From Xiphophorus maculatus (Eukaryota; Chordata; Actinopteri; Cyprinodontiformes; Poeciliidae): a DNA stretch of 64,000 nt. The position numbers and the translations under genes are program-made. The DNA lies in contig NC_036454.1 of assembly GCF_002775205.1 (NCBI RefSeq), positions 4,345,882 through 4,409,881 of the forward strand. Reading direction: 5' to 3'. Shown in pieces: positions 28,999 to 41,535 of the stretch (positions within the stretch are counted from its first letter, which is position 1; each line of letters begins with the position of its first letter). Below the pieces are notes generated by a model, which saw only the letters and a program-made list of their open reading frames with translations, was not told the origin of the DNA and ran no database searches.

Positions 28999-29575
28999 CT
29001 GTAAATAAAAGAGATAAACATTAAGGTTAGACAGGAAAAGCAGAGTAAGAAACATGAAGTTTGATTCGACCCACTCAGTTTGTTTCTCCTCTATAACGTT
29101 CAAAGTTAAGCATTAAGCCATTCCTGATCTTTTCCAAAACTGTAGTGAGCATTCCGAGTTGATTTGTACCCAGTAATTTTAAAAGGGAAGGTCACTTAGT
29201 TTCCTGGTGTTGTACTCCAGACAGAGAAACATTACAGCCACAAAAACGCAGTTCAGCTGCAGTGAAGAAACACAGTAAACTGCAAAACTATCACATTTCT
29301 GTGACAGAGGGCAAAGAAAGCAACAATCAAATAAGCCTCCTTTAACAAAAATAGCTTCTTTTTTTAGCATATTTCTACAAACAAAACACAACATTAACTG
29401 TCTGCCCTCTCTCTGGATAGCAATTTAAAATGCACGTTCTAGTATAACATGAAAGCTCGAGAAAGTACTTTGTTACCTGCAGATTACAGGAAGCACCTTG
29501 TGCATTCTGGAAAGTAATCACCAAGTTTAGGAAAACCAACAAGTAACAATTTTACGACAGAGTACTAAAGCCAGA

Positions 29576-30182
29576 GTAGATAGGAAATAAAAAGAGGAGT
29601 AAATTAATCTGAGAAATTCTTTAGAAAAAAAATTTCTAGAACTTTTGGAGAAATTTCTGAGCTCCAAAAGTTGAACATTTTCAAGAATAAAACTTTTTTT
29701 TTAGATAAATCTCAGAACTTTTTTTCTCAAAAAACTGTTAATTGCTGAGCTCCAAAAGTCAAGAATTTGTTAGAAAAAAACTAAAACACTTTTAGATTAA
29801 TCTTAGAGATTTGCAAAAAAGAAAAGATTGGAAAATTTTGAGAAAAAAACCCTACTTTTTTAAGATTAATATCAGTAATTTTATAGAAAAAATTCAGAAA
29901 TGTCCAAACTCCAAAAATCAAAAAGTTCTAAAAAAAAAAAAAAACTTGGAAATTGCTGAGCTTAAAAAGTTAGAAAAAAAAAACTAAAAAATGTTTTAGA
30001 TTAATTTCCAAAATTTTCTAGAAAAGTTTCAAAAGTCAAACATTTTTGACTTTTACACTCAGACATTTCCAAGTTTTTCTGGAAATTTTTTAAGATTATA
30101 CTCAAAATTTTAGAGTTTTCTACTTTTGGAGCTCAGAAGTTTCCAAGCATTTTTTGGCAGAAATTTTTCCTCCCTTTTGTTT
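29576..30182 (+). mobile_element. Nonautonomous element with 'CTAGAAAAAA' interior
   Basis: Left end GTAGATAGGAAATAAAAAGAGGAGTAAATT and right end CAGAAATTTTTCCTCCCTTTTGTTTGTATCT are inverted matches. The interior is degenerate repeats of 'ctcagaa' and 'ttctagaaaaaa'. Same ends at 34438-34742. Confidence 0.6.
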
Positions 30183-31073
30183 GTATCTAAAATGCCCCTA
30201 ATACACATTCCTGCAATTGTCATGCAAATTTTGAACTAAATATTAAAATGTTGCATTAAAAAAATGCAAATCAGATCCAATTCTGTGCGTTTAAAACACA
30301 TGCATACATTTAAACGTATGAATCCATTGAACATTTAAATGTGAGCGTTTTCATCTATATTAATCCTGCACTGGGTTTGATCAACAAGGTTTCCTTTTCT
30401 TAACTCCTTTCCACATTTCTCTGGGCTGAAAGGCAACAACAAGGCTGTCGTCTTCGATTAGTCCACCCCTCTGAATCAAACTATACCCTGTCTGCAAAAA
30501 TCATTACGCTCCTGTTGATCAAATGGAGGCTTAGTGTAATAAGAGGGAATAAAGAGAAAAACTCAAAGAGGAAGAAAAAAACACCATAAGCCTCTTTATC
30601 CTTTACTTTCTATTTCTGTATCTCCGAGTATTTGCGGTTTCATAATCGAGCAAAGAGTTGGAGGGTTCGTTACTGGCAGCTCTTGTTGTTGTTCAGGAGA
30701 ACAGGAAGGACAAGGGTGGAGAATTATGCTGTAACAATTGATCTATCTAGAGACTAAAAACTGCAAACAGGACATTGAGTGAGTAATAGGCTAAATATTT
30801 CTGGCACTAAGCAAGAGATTCAAGGGTGTTGAAGCTTAAGATAAAATCTCAACAACTAACTAAACCTTGAAAGTAAAAAGTCTAAATCCTGTTTTTAATC
30901 GCCTCTAAGTGAATGAAACGAGAGAAAGTGACGATCATGATGACATCATCTTTTGGGTGACTTTGTCTCCAACAGCTAATTTATATATTAGCTAATATTT
31001 AACTATTTAATATCGTAGAAATAATCCACATTACCAGTAAATGCTGGATTTAACAAGCAGCCTGAACTCATTG

Positions 31074-31455
31074 ACTGCAAAACCACAAAATCTTACCAAG
31101 TATTTATGTTTTCTAGTGCAAATATCTAAGTTCACTTGAAAGAGACAAACTGACCAGCACATAACTTTTCAGTAAGATATGAGCTTACTGAAAACTCCTT
31201 AATATTGATTAAAAAAATACTTACTCCATTATCAGATTATTTCATTTATAACAAGACATTTTTCCAATGTTATAAGTGAAATAATCTGAGAATGAAACTA
31301 GTACCTTTTCAGGAATTATTGACTTAAAACAAACTTTTACATCTTAAAAGTTACTTATAAGTTAGTTTTGTCTTATTTCAAATGTACTAAGATATTTGGA
31401 CTAAAGATTAGCTAAAAAAATACTTGTTAATATTTTGTGTTTTTGCTGTGTTTAA
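31074..31455. mobile_element. Palindromic MITE, full copy
   Basis: Two arms of about 190 bp mirror each other: ACTGCAAAACCACAAAATCTTACCAAGTATT at left; the inverse at right ending in TTTTGTGTTTTTGCTGTG. Centre: CAGATTATTTCATTTATAACAAGACATTTTTC with TTATAAGTGAAATAATCTG. Full copies are at 31074 and 35125; half copies at 13200, 33600 and 54893. Confidence 0.75.
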
Positions 31456-31607
31456 CATATAACAGTCTTGAGTTTCTAATATGAATAAACACAAAGTGCC
31501 TTTATAACCAATATAAGCTGCCAGAAGTGAAGCAACATCTCCTTCCTCTTCCACATCCATTTTTTAATGTCTGTTACACAACAGACTGGGACATCCTGGA
31601 ATTCAAG

Positions 31608-31639
31608 TCTATCACCATCATCATCATCATCATCATCAT
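31608..31639 (+). repeat. (ATC)n microsatellite
   Basis: About nine tandem CAT/ATC triplets in the long SLC39A14 first introns. Confidence 0.9.
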
Positions 31640-32074
31640 AAAGCAAAACAAAGATAATTAGTAGAGCATAAATCAGATGTCCTCCATTTTAACAAGGCTT
31701 AATATTTCATGTTCCAGAAAGTAGATCAAGACGAAGAAATGCAACCAGTTAACTTTGGTTAATATGAAATGTACCAAACCGACTCCAACGTTGGCACTCA
31801 TTTAGACATTTCCTGTTTTTCAAAGAACTCGTTGGGAAAGATTTTTTAAATTTACTACAGCTTCAGAGTGAAAAAATAAAATCTGATAGAAACGACAAAC
31901 ACAGAAACACGTGGCTCAGTCTGAAATAAAATCCAGAGGAACTCTGATAACTTCCTCTTTCACTTCTGCGATACGGTTCTTTTTGTTTTCAGCCTCTTAA
32001 CAAAAGTAACATGATTGGAAAGGGAAAGATTTTCATTGGAAACTGGCAACAGAAAATAAAAATGATTTTTTTAA

Positions 32075-32692
32075 GCCTGTCATGTTAACATGACAGGCTG
32101 GATTTTGCTGGATGATAAAAAATCCTGAAAATTATTGCAATAAATGATAATAATGTAATTTTGATACCATTTTCAAGTAATATAATAATGACATAGTAAC
32201 ACTAGCATAACCTCTCAAAGATAAAAAAAACCCCTATAATTTCCAAGGAACATTCAATACGTTAACTAGAAAACATTTTAAATATCCAAATAGACCTGTA
32301 ACAATGAGGCGATAAATTGTCCCAAGAGTTATTGCAATAAACAATTATATTGTTGTTTTGAGATCATTTTTAACTGATATAATAGAAATGACACAATAAC
32401 ACAAGAACACGTTCGCAAAGGTCAATAAATTAAATCATAATAAACACTTCAAACATTTTAAATATCCAAAATAAATAAGCAAAACAACAGAAATAACAAA
32501 TAAAATGAATTATGAAGTCTCTCTAAACAAAATTGTCCTTCCAAAAAGGTTTAGTTGAGACCAAAACATCAGACTGAAGACTTTTACCATCCAGTTTTTG
32601 GTTGAAAGAGAAAAACAATAAATCAAGCAAATGGAAATCAATTTATCATGCGATTAATTGATTTATTGCTTTCTGCGACTGTCCTAGTTTTG
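32075..32692 (+). mobile_element. Two adjacent copies, 'CCTGTCAC' family
   Basis: A 5' fragment from 32075 (CTGTCATGTTAACATGACAGG, then GATAATAATGTAATTTTGA) to about 32290 is followed by a near-complete copy at 32295-32692 starting CCTGTAACAATGAGGCGATAAATTGTCCC and ending in TTATTGCTTTCTGCGAC. Confidence 0.65.
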
Positions 32693-33235
32693 ATTTAATT
32701 GCTGCTCCGAGTTGTGACACTTCCTGGATTGCAAACCTGCTCTTCAAGTCTCTATTCTTAGAAAGTCACTTGATTATGACATTTTATTGCGCTGTGAGTC
32801 CAGAGTAGCTGTGGACTCAGAAAAACACATAAAACCGGAGAGAAGCCACTGACTGTGATGAGCGGTCAGACTAGATCTGCTGCCCCCAGCAGGAAATGAC
32901 AACTTCATCGGCCAGAAAACGAGAATGAGGAGCCGACAAATTATAAATAGTCCAACATTCCCACATGCAAGCACGCATGAATTCACTCCAGTCGTCATCG
33001 GCTTCATCAGCTGACTAAGCAGAAAAACAACCTGGATGTCTGAGGTCAGGCACAGCAACAAACATCAAGCAGAAAACCAAAGAACACAGAAAGAACAGTA
33101 TAAAAAAGGTTTGTAATTACTCCCACTATCCAACAAATTCCCATTTTTTAAGTTTCCCCACAAAGGAAGAGTTTAAAACTCTTTAAATTGTGAATTAAGG
33201 CGACAGAATCGTTGATAGCTTCAGTGAAGTAGGCT

Positions 33236-33870
33236 GGTTATGATAAATATTGCTGGATGATGAAGTGTCTTGTGATAAATGATAATATTGTTTTGAGACC
33301 ATTTTCTAATTAATATACACATTCTCAAAGATCAATAAACTTTAGATTCTAATGAACATTTAACACTGGAACTGGAAGACATTTTAAATATCCAAAATAA
33401 ACAAACAAAACAACAGAAACAACAAATAAGATGAATTATGAAGTCTCTCTCAGCAAACTGAAAACTTTATCATCCAATTTCTGGTAGAAAGAGCAAGAAA
33501 ATGCTAAATGATTTAAATGGAAATTATTAAGCTTGTTTTATCATGCAGTTAATTGCTTTATTGCAACAGGCCTAACATTGATTTTACAAATTTGTAGCTC
33601 CACTGGCAGATCATTCAACTTATAACTAAACATTTTTCTCATGTTATAAGTGAAATAATCTGCCAGAGTAACTGGTACAATATTATTTACTTAAAACAAG
33701 CTCCTGTTTCTTGCTGAAAAGTTACTTATAAGTCAGTTTTGTCTTAGAGCACTAAGACATTTGCACTGGACACTAGACCAAAAATACTTTAAGATTTTGT
33801 GTTTTTCCATCATTCGTGGAATCCACGAATGATGTATAGTGCATTCCACGAATGATGTATTGTGCATTCC
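33236..33870 (+). mobile_element. 'CCTGTCAC' family copy, half palindromic MITE, small palindrome
   Basis: 33236-33575 is a copy of the 'CCTGTCAC' family. 33600-33805 is the right half of the palindromic MITE (TTATAAGTGAAATAATCTGCC ... AAGATTTTGTGTTTTT). 33813-33870 holds a perfect palindrome CATTCGTGGA-A-TCCACGAATG followed by two near-identical 30-bp units (TCCACGAATGATGTAT.GTGCAT). Confidence 0.6.
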
Positions 33871-34437
33871 AGTTTCAAGAGCATTCTGCAGGAACAAGAA
33901 TAACCAGCTTGTGGTCACAACTCTCTTTCTGCAGCTGCAGCTTAAACATCTCTCTGTTCCTAAAGTGCAGATTCATAAAATTATCTAAAAAGCAGCCGGG
34001 AGAACCCCCAGCTGCAGACGAGGTCTCCTCCTGCATCGGGTTTCATTTCAGCTCACTGAACTTTAAGTCTTCTAATCTCAGCTACAACCGTGCCAACACT
34101 GAGACTAAGAATCAATTAAACAGGCTGGAGAGGAGATTCACACAGCTTTACTTTTAGGTAATAATAGTGCTCTAATCTTCACTTAAAACTGTTTAAGTGC
34201 TGTCAGTGTTCTTGGTAAATTAATTACATTCATTTTGTTGCAGCGTTTTGCTTTTATGATCTGGCTGCTCAACAAACAAAATGACCAAAAGTCAAACAAT
34301 TAGACCTCCAAGACTGAATAACTAGAAATCAAAATAAGTACAGGAAATGAAACAAGCTGCAAATGTTCTCTCAGTCTTAACTCTTAGTCCTAGTAAATGC
34401 AAGGCCCAAATTTTACAACAGTGTATTATAGGGACGG

Positions 34438-34742
34438 TAGATAGAAAAAAAAGAGGAGTAAATTTCAGCCAAAAAACTTAAAGTTTAAAAGGTTGAAAAT
34501 TTGCTAGAAAAACACCAGACAGTTTTGAGAAAAAACAAGAGAATTTATGAGTTTGAAATGTCAAAAATATGCTAGAAAAATTGTCCATGTTTTTTCAAAG
34601 GTTTCTGAAAGTAGCCTCAAAATGTCTGAGTGTTTGTTTTCTAGCAAATCTTCTTTTCAAACTCAGAAATTTCCTTGTTATTTCTAGAAAAGCTCAGAGA
34701 TGTTTTGCCAGAAATGTATTCCTCCTTTGTTTCTATCTGTAA
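34438..34742 (+). mobile_element. Short copy of the element at 29576-30182
   Basis: Left end GTAGATAGAAAAAAAAGAGGAGTAAATTT, right end CAGAAATGTATTCCTCCTTTGTTTCTATCTG, inverted to each other, about 305 bp. Confidence 0.6.
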
Positions 34743-35124
34743 TATGCCAAAATGAACACAAAGTAACTGCATTTCATCATATTTTCAAATGTATTTATAT
34801 TTATTGATCTCACTGGAAAAACTTTGGAAAAAATAGTGACAACAGCAATTCTGACTATTTTAAGCATTAATTGGAATTTATTGTGAAAACAATAAATTAA
34901 AAAATTCTTAGAATGATAAGAAATGCATCACAATAACTTATAAATGATATGACAAATGCCCACACCAAGCAGCATGTTTATGGCCCGTCTATATTAAAAT
35001 GAATAGGACAAAAACAAAAGGAAAAAATATTTATCTTGTACCTAACATTTTTCATTTAAGAAAATTAAAGTCGGTCACTAAAGAAAACAACTAAAAATTA
35101 GACCAAGTTTGTACCATTCCAACC

Positions 35125-35513
35125 TACACTGCAAAATCAAAATCCTGCCAAGAATTTTTGGTCTAGAGGAAATGTCTTAGTACACTTGAAATAAGACAAA
35201 ACTAACTTACAAGTAACTTTTCAGCAAGCAATAAGAGCTTATTTTAAGTCAATAATTCCTTAACTTAACTTTTTTAAGTCAACTTAAAAAAGTACTAGAC
35301 ACTTTGGCAGATTATTATCTAACAAGACATTTTTCCCATTTTATAAGTGAAATAATCTGCCACTGGAATTGGAATGACTGACTTAAAACAAGATCATATT
35401 TCTTGATGAAAAATTACCTCTAAGTTAATTTAGTCTCATTTTAAGTGAACTAAGATATTTGAAATAGAAATTAGACCAAAACTACTTGGTAAGATTTTGT
35501 GGTTTTGCAGTGT
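35125..35513. mobile_element. Palindromic MITE, full copy
   Basis: Outer ends CACTGCAAAATCAAAATC and GATTTTGTGGTTTTGCAGTG are inverted. The arms mirror through a centre at CCCATTTTATAAGTG. Best-bounded member of the family in the window. Confidence 0.8.
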
Positions 35514-36639
35514 TACAGTTGGGAGCCTCACTTTGGACGCCTCTAATAATTGTTAACATAATGTTACTTTACCTTTAAGGAACAGAAACCCAGAAACCTC
35601 CTGACTCCCTGCTGTCGTCTCCACCAAACTGATCAGCCTCGTCCTCTGAGGATTTCACGTTTCTCATCTTGATTTATATTCAGCTGGAGGGCAGAGCAGA
35701 CTGATTCATCAGCCTAAACCTGAGACCCCTAATTACTGCCTCCCCCATTTCTCAGCCTGTTCCACCTGGAAACCCATCATTAGATGAGACAGTGGTGTTT
35801 ATGGGCATGATGTCAGCTCATTGTCTACGTCCTGCACACAGCAAGTCCTGTACAGCTGAAAATTAAAGGTTTTAGGAATGACTGCGGCTAAGTGAAGCGC
35901 TCACTTTTACCCCGGGGCTGGCTCTGAGGTCAGTAAACCAGGTAATGGCAGCCACTGAATATCCACTGATTTGTACTTTAGTCAATTCTTCAGCTACTTT
36001 AAAACAGGGACAGGGAGAAGTAGGTAATGGTTTTAAAGTATGGAGGCACAAATATGAAAATTTCGGCCAATTTCTAGCAAATCCTCACCTTCTCAAATAT
36101 CCAATAATAATATTTATGTTTTGGGTGATAAACGATATTTACCAATATATTTCTCAACCGTTTTGACATCTTTGGAAATAAAAATGACAAGAACCATTTC
36201 TTGATTCTTGCCAAGAAATTATTCTTTCATTTCTTGAAAGAATCAAGAAATTATTTTTTAAACAATGTGGAAACAAATACCAGTTGTTGATTTTGACCTA
36301 GTTTTAGTTATGGGACGATACGGATATGTTAAAAAAATGACTAAGATCGGTTGATACCAATGTCAGTAATGATGTATCGTGCATTCCTATTTTAAAGATA
36401 CATTTTCTACAGTGGCCAACATGTGCACACCGATAAATGTGAAGCAAACACATGAATGATGCAAAACCCACAACTAATGCAAACGAAAAATGTTGCAATC
36501 ATAGAAATTAGAAGCAAAAGACAAAATGCTACAAATTGAAAACAAAAAAAAGGGTATATTTGACTGAAAGAACAACATAATCAGAGCAGCAATTATGCCA
36601 AATCTGTTAAAAAATATAAACATTTTGCTTTTAAGACGA

Positions 36640-36955
36640 AAAACCTTCTTTGTCTGTGAATATGTTTTACCAAGAACTCCTTAAGTGGGACAGTTTTAGC
36701 TTCTCCTGGTTCAAAGTCTAAAAAAGGTGCCTTTTGCAACCAGTTATTAATCCAAAAAATAATCAACAGATTAGCGGACAGTGTTTTTTGTAGCTGCATC
36801 CTTTGAAACAAGTGATAAAGCATACACCAAATAATGATATACTAAAAAAAGAGGCTTGAGTGGTTAAATAAAAAATGTGCACAATGTGTCAATTTCTTTA
36901 TCCAGTTAATCGGCAGAATAATAGATTAATAAAATAACCATTAGCTGCAGCCCTA
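36640..36955 (-). mobile_element. hAT-like nonautonomous element, reverse orientation
   Basis: Reverse of the 1618/17805 family: TTAGCTTCTCCTGGTTCAAA, then ATCGGCAGAATAATAGATTAAT and AGCTGCAGCCCTAA. Confidence 0.5.
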
Positions 36956-37014
36956 ACATGCAATGATCTAAATATATTAATGGCATCCAGAGTTTGCAGA
37001 GCAGTAAAAACTTT

Positions 37015-37650
37015 GACGTGTCTCTGCCCGGATTTCTAATCATGCAGACCGACAGACATTTAAGGAGCGCCAAAAGCAAATGAGATGGATTAGGAGTGTT
37101 TGCTATGTAATTATAGTTATATCCCGGACATTTAACTGTGAAATATCATCTCTGATATTAAATATGTTAGGCTGCCATGGCAGTCATGAGCCTGTACAGC
37201 TACGTCTGTCACAATAACTAATGTTGCTGGATGATAAATTGTCCCAGAAGTTATTCCAATAAATGATAATATTGCACGAACACATTCTCAAAGATCATTA
37301 AACTTTAAATTCTGATTAGCTTTTAACCATGGAACAGGAAGAGATTTTAAATATAAAAAATAATAATAAAAGAAAAACACAACTGAAACAATACATCAAA
37401 TGAATTATTACCTCTCTATAAACAAAACTGTCTTACAATAAAAGGGCTAATTGAGACCAAAGCATCAAACTGAAGACCTTTGTCATCCAGTATTTGGTAG
37501 AAAGAGAGGGGGGGGAAAAACCAATAAATACAAACGGTAATTACTGAGTTAGTTTTAATTTATACTACATACAGCAGCATTGTTCTGTCAGAATCCTCTT
37601 TTGATTCGTAGGGAGACTGACTGCTACTGGAGATCCAGCATCATCATCTA
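37015..37650 (+). repeat. Repeat with nested 'CCTGTCAC' element; duplicated at 61905-62556
   Basis: Flanking blocks TCTCTGCCCGGATTTCTAA, CAAAAGCAAATGAGATGGATTAG and GACTGACTGCTACTG are shared with 61905-62145. A 'CCTGTCAC' element occupies 37206-37560 inside this copy; in the other copy it follows the block. Confidence 0.55.
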
Positions 37651-38233
37651 CAACCACTCTTTGAAAATACTTTGATTATATGAGTTACTACATTTCTTTT
37701 TTTTTTTTTTTTTGGGACAAATCAAACATATTTACCGTAAATTAAATCTGAATTTATACTGTGTATTTTTAAGTATTTTTCCATATTATTCTTTTCTGCT
37801 AAATGTCATCCCGTTTGACTAATTGTGTGCAACTCTACTTACTGTTTATCTCTGTAGCAATTCTTTTTTTAAACAGTCTGTTTTTCTTCTTCTGTGTATC
37901 CAAACCAATCCAAATAATGCAATTTATGCAAATATTATTCCCAGCAAAAAAGCGTCAGAGTGCGTGACTGGTAGATCTGTGCGTACTTTTAATCTGAAAA
38001 CACTTTTCAGCAAAAAACATCGATAGTAGAATAGAAGTAAAAGAAATGGTGATGCTTTGGTATGCTAGCTCGAAATCAACACATCTGGTTTAGCTACTGT
38101 CGTATATTTTATACTTTAGGCGGGTATTTTATGTCTGCCTTGTTAACATATAATAAGAAACGTCTTAATAAATCGGTATTAAGCTTGAATCAGGGTCGTC
38201 GGCGCCGGTTAGCCTTGATGATAGTTAGCTTAC

Positions 38234-38300
38234 CCGGTGGTGATGATGGAAGAGAGCAGGCTTTGACGTCAGCTCCACTCAGCCGCAGTGTCCACGCCAA
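38234..38300 (-). promoter_or_regulatory. slc39a14: Candidate SLC39A14 first exon and CRE-containing promoter
   Basis: The minus strand has a donor (CACCACCGG/GTAAGC) after 38234. The full CRE palindrome TGACGTCA is at 38264-38271 and a second TGACGTCG lies near 38454-38461 upstream. The local sequence is less AT-rich than its surroundings. ZIP14 is known to respond to inflammatory and ER-stress signals through CRE/ATF-type factors in mammals, which fits, but exon and start site are inferred. Confidence 0.45.
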
Positions 38301-38547
38301 ACATCCACGCTCACATTTGAGACAAAAATCATGTCCAGTGGGGGCAAACCTCGTCTGCTTTCATTCATTTATCTGGCTCTCTCTCCCCTGACCTCCGTTT
38401 CATGACCAAACACAACAGGACTGGAGGATGTCCTGATAGGCTCAGTTTCCGTGGTGACGTCGATAGTTTTCAGCCGGATGGATTTTGGTGACTGTGTCGC
38501 CACCAAGCGGTTGAAATACGACATTACAATAACTATATATTAGTGCA

Positions 38548-38790
38548 GAACAGGGTGTCCAAACTTTTGGTCAGGCGGGCCAAAATTGTAAAGTCAAAAG
38601 TACCCAAAAAATTTTTTTAAAACTACATAAATTCACTTTCCAACAATAAACTCAACATAGAATAAATCAATTATTATTTTTATTTTTTATACTTTGTTTT
38701 TTATTGTTTGTATGAATGAGAGCTACAAAGTGCCACATAATTTCTCTATGGGATCAATAAATTAGCTCTCTTATTAAACAACCAAAGAAT
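38548..38790 (+). mobile_element. Possible MITE starting CAGGGTGTCCAAACTTTTGG
   Basis: The start CAGGGTGTCCAAACTTTTGGTCAGGCGGGCC is a common hAT-type MITE terminus in vertebrates. A matching right end was not located with confidence. Confidence 0.4.
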
Positions 38791-39589
38791 TATGGTTTCT
38801 TTTTTGAGTTTTCCATGTTATTTAAAAACATCCAGTTTGCACATGCTTTTGGGCTCAAATAAAAAAAGAAGAAATAAAAAAAAAATATTCCACCTATTCT
38901 CAGCGGGATTTGGGTCACTTTCTCTTTAAAAACTCGTACTGTATCAACCAAAGTTTAATAAGTTAAATGAAAGCAGAGGGACGCAGCCGGCAGCGGCCAG
39001 GAAGAAGCTGATATGCTGAGCAGCAGGAGCTAAGCTGGGCTGAGAGGCGAATCTGATCGAGTTTACATTTTCTGCCTCATGGAGCTCAAACAATTTCCCA
39101 ACAGCCCAAACATCCACACTGGGTTCCCTGTTGAGGCAGGGAAATGCATATACTGTCCTGCTAAGATTCTGTCCATGTTCAAGTCTTAGGGAATGGCTGG
39201 ATGACGTGGCAGGGATTCTACAAATCACCTTTTTATGAGTCAGAGTGGCAAAGATGACAAAATAAATAAATATTACATGGTTCTATTGAGATGCTTAGGT
39301 ATTCTATTATTATTCTATGTCTTCATATATTTATGTAAATAAAACATCTTAATATATTGTAAATATGGGGAAAAAGAAATCTCTATTTTTCTGGGGTAGT
39401 GTGAAATTCAACATAAAAAGTTGAATGTAAATATTTAACATGAAGGTATTTTCAGGAAAGTCCTGGATGTTTTCATATGGTTTATAGTGGAAATATGTTT
39501 TGAATTCCAATTTTGACATGTTGAAATCTGTGAGTTTGATATGACAGGTTTTGTCTTTGTAGTGTTTTTGTTTTTGTTGTTAGGCTGTA

Positions 39590-39930
39590 GTCTGCCACGA
39601 TTTGCGGTAGAGAAGTGGTGAGGCAGACACAAAGGACCCAGGTAGGTGTGAAGGAAATTATGAATTTAATGATGTAGTCAGAAATACAAAGTCCAGGCAG
39701 CACAAAATGAGCAGAAAGCAAAGGCTCAAAACTGGTAGCGACTGGTAACAATGGACATCTGACAAAAGACTTGACCCAACAAGGAACACAGGTGGGTTTA
39801 AATAGTCAGGGAGACAATCAGGGGGAACAAGAGGCAGGTGTAACTCATGAAGGGGTAGATGGGACAACACAGAGACTCCACAGAACACAGAAACCTAATA
39901 AACACACAGAAAAACTCATCCTAACATAAT
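39590..39930 (+). repeat. Unclassified teleost interspersed repeat
   Basis: The stretch GAGGCAGACACAAAGGACCC, GAATTTAATGATGTAGTC, AACAAGGAACACAGGTGGGTTTAAATAG, CAATCAGGGGGAACAAGAGGCAGGTG resembles a widespread teleost repeat I recognise by its wording but cannot assign to a class. 39920-40500 beyond it is very AT-rich (40010-40270 almost only A and T) with nothing else seen. Confidence 0.45.
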
Positions 39931-40619
39931 AACACTTGTTCCAGGTGCATTGCTGTTGTTGAAATTTGGTTGTCAAAGCTCAAAATTACATGGCTACAGA
40001 GTTGAACAGCTCTATTGGAATCCGTTTCTCTAATATTTATAGGAAATATTTATTTATCTATATATAATGTATGATTATATTACATCATATATAATGATGC
40101 ATAGTACAGGATTTATATACATATATTAGATATAATCTGTATTATATTTTATATAAATATATCTTGTAAAATTATATTAATTTCATAATTTGTAAATTAT
40201 ATACATATGTATTATATTTGAAAATTATTACAATTTTATATTTCTAATTATTTTATATCTAAGTATTTGAACTGTTTTCCTTCTTTAATACAAAGTAAAT
40301 ATCAATATGTTAACAAATTTGCTTGTTTTTACTAAATTGCACATCATATGAAAGCAATTTACATTATGCATATAGAATAGAATTTATTGTCACCGTACAA
40401 TAATATTAAAGTCAGCTCCAAAACAGCGCAACCATTGTAAGACATTTATGAAATATAAACACACACTATGCCCCATTTTGCAAAGTGCCAGCATGTTACA
40501 CCTCGCCCAAAGCAAGAATCACAAGCCACGTCCACAAGGCCAAACCTCAACCTCAACCTCAACTCAGCTGAGTGAAGCTGACACCCCACCCACCTCAAAA
40601 AATTCAGCAAATAGTCTGA

Positions 40620-41535
40620 GTGGTTAGTGCTCCGTTAGTGCAGGTTTGTGCCGTTAAAATTTTCGTTTGTGCAGCTTTCGTTTTCGAGATATTAAAAATT
40701 ATATTTTAGGTCATCCAGAGTTCACCATCCCCCCATGTTGCTCCAAAACAAACCAAACTGGGCTACTTCGTTAGTGCTCCGTTTGTGCAGGTTTGTGCCG
40801 TTAAAATTTTCGTTTGTGCAGCTTTCGTTTTCGAGATATTAAAAGTTATAATTTTGGCCGATGACGTCACCATCCCCCCATGTTGCGCCAAAACGAACCA
40901 AACTAGGCTACTTCGTTAGTGCTTCGTTAGTGCAGGTTTGTGCCGTTAAAACGGACGTTTGTGCAGCTTTGGTTTCTGAAATATTAAAAGTTATAATTTT
41001 GGCCGATGACGTCACCACCCCCCCATGTTGCTCCGAAACACACCAAACTAGGCTACTTCGTTAGTGCTTCGTTTGTGCAGGTTTGTGCCGTTAAAATTTT
41101 CGTTTGTGCAGCTTTCGTTTTCGAGATATTAAAAATTATATTTTAGGTCATCCAGAGTTCACCATCCCCCCATGTTGCTCCAAAACAAACCAAACTAGGC
41201 TACTTCGTTAGTGCTCCGTTTGTGCAGGTTTGTGCAGTTAAAATTTTCGTTTGTGCAGCTTTCGTTTTCGAGATATTAAAAGTTATAATTTTGGCCGATG
41301 ACGTCACCATCCCCCCATGTTGCGCCAAAACGAACCAAACTAGGCTACTTCGTTAGTGCTTCGTTAGTGCAGGTTTGTGCAGTTAAAACGGACGTTTGTG
41401 CAGCTTTGGTTTCTGAAATATTAAAGATTATTTTTTAGGTCATCCAGAGTTCACCATCCCCCCATGTTGCTCCAAAACAAACCAAACTAGGCTACTTCGT
41501 TAGTGCTCCGTTAGTGCAGGTTTGTGCCGTAAGCT
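40620..41535 (+). repeat. Left arm: six tandem units of about 145 bp
   Basis: Units show two interchangeable middles: TTGGCCGATGACGTCACCA (type A, starting near 40855, 41001, 41293) and TTAGGTCATCCAGAGTTCACC (type B). All share CCCCCCATGTTG(C/G), CCAAAC(T/G)(A/G)GGCTACTTCGTTAG, GCAGGTTTGTGC(C/A)GTTAAAA and GTTTGTGCAGCTTT. Spacing between equivalent type-A sites is 145 bp. Apparent 67-codon frames in the array arise from the repeat. Confidence 0.92.

Noticed and set aside
38062..38391. 109-codon plus-strand frame overlapping the SLC39A14 promoter
   Set aside because: No domain, crosses the candidate minus-strand first exon and CRE; best explained by chance.
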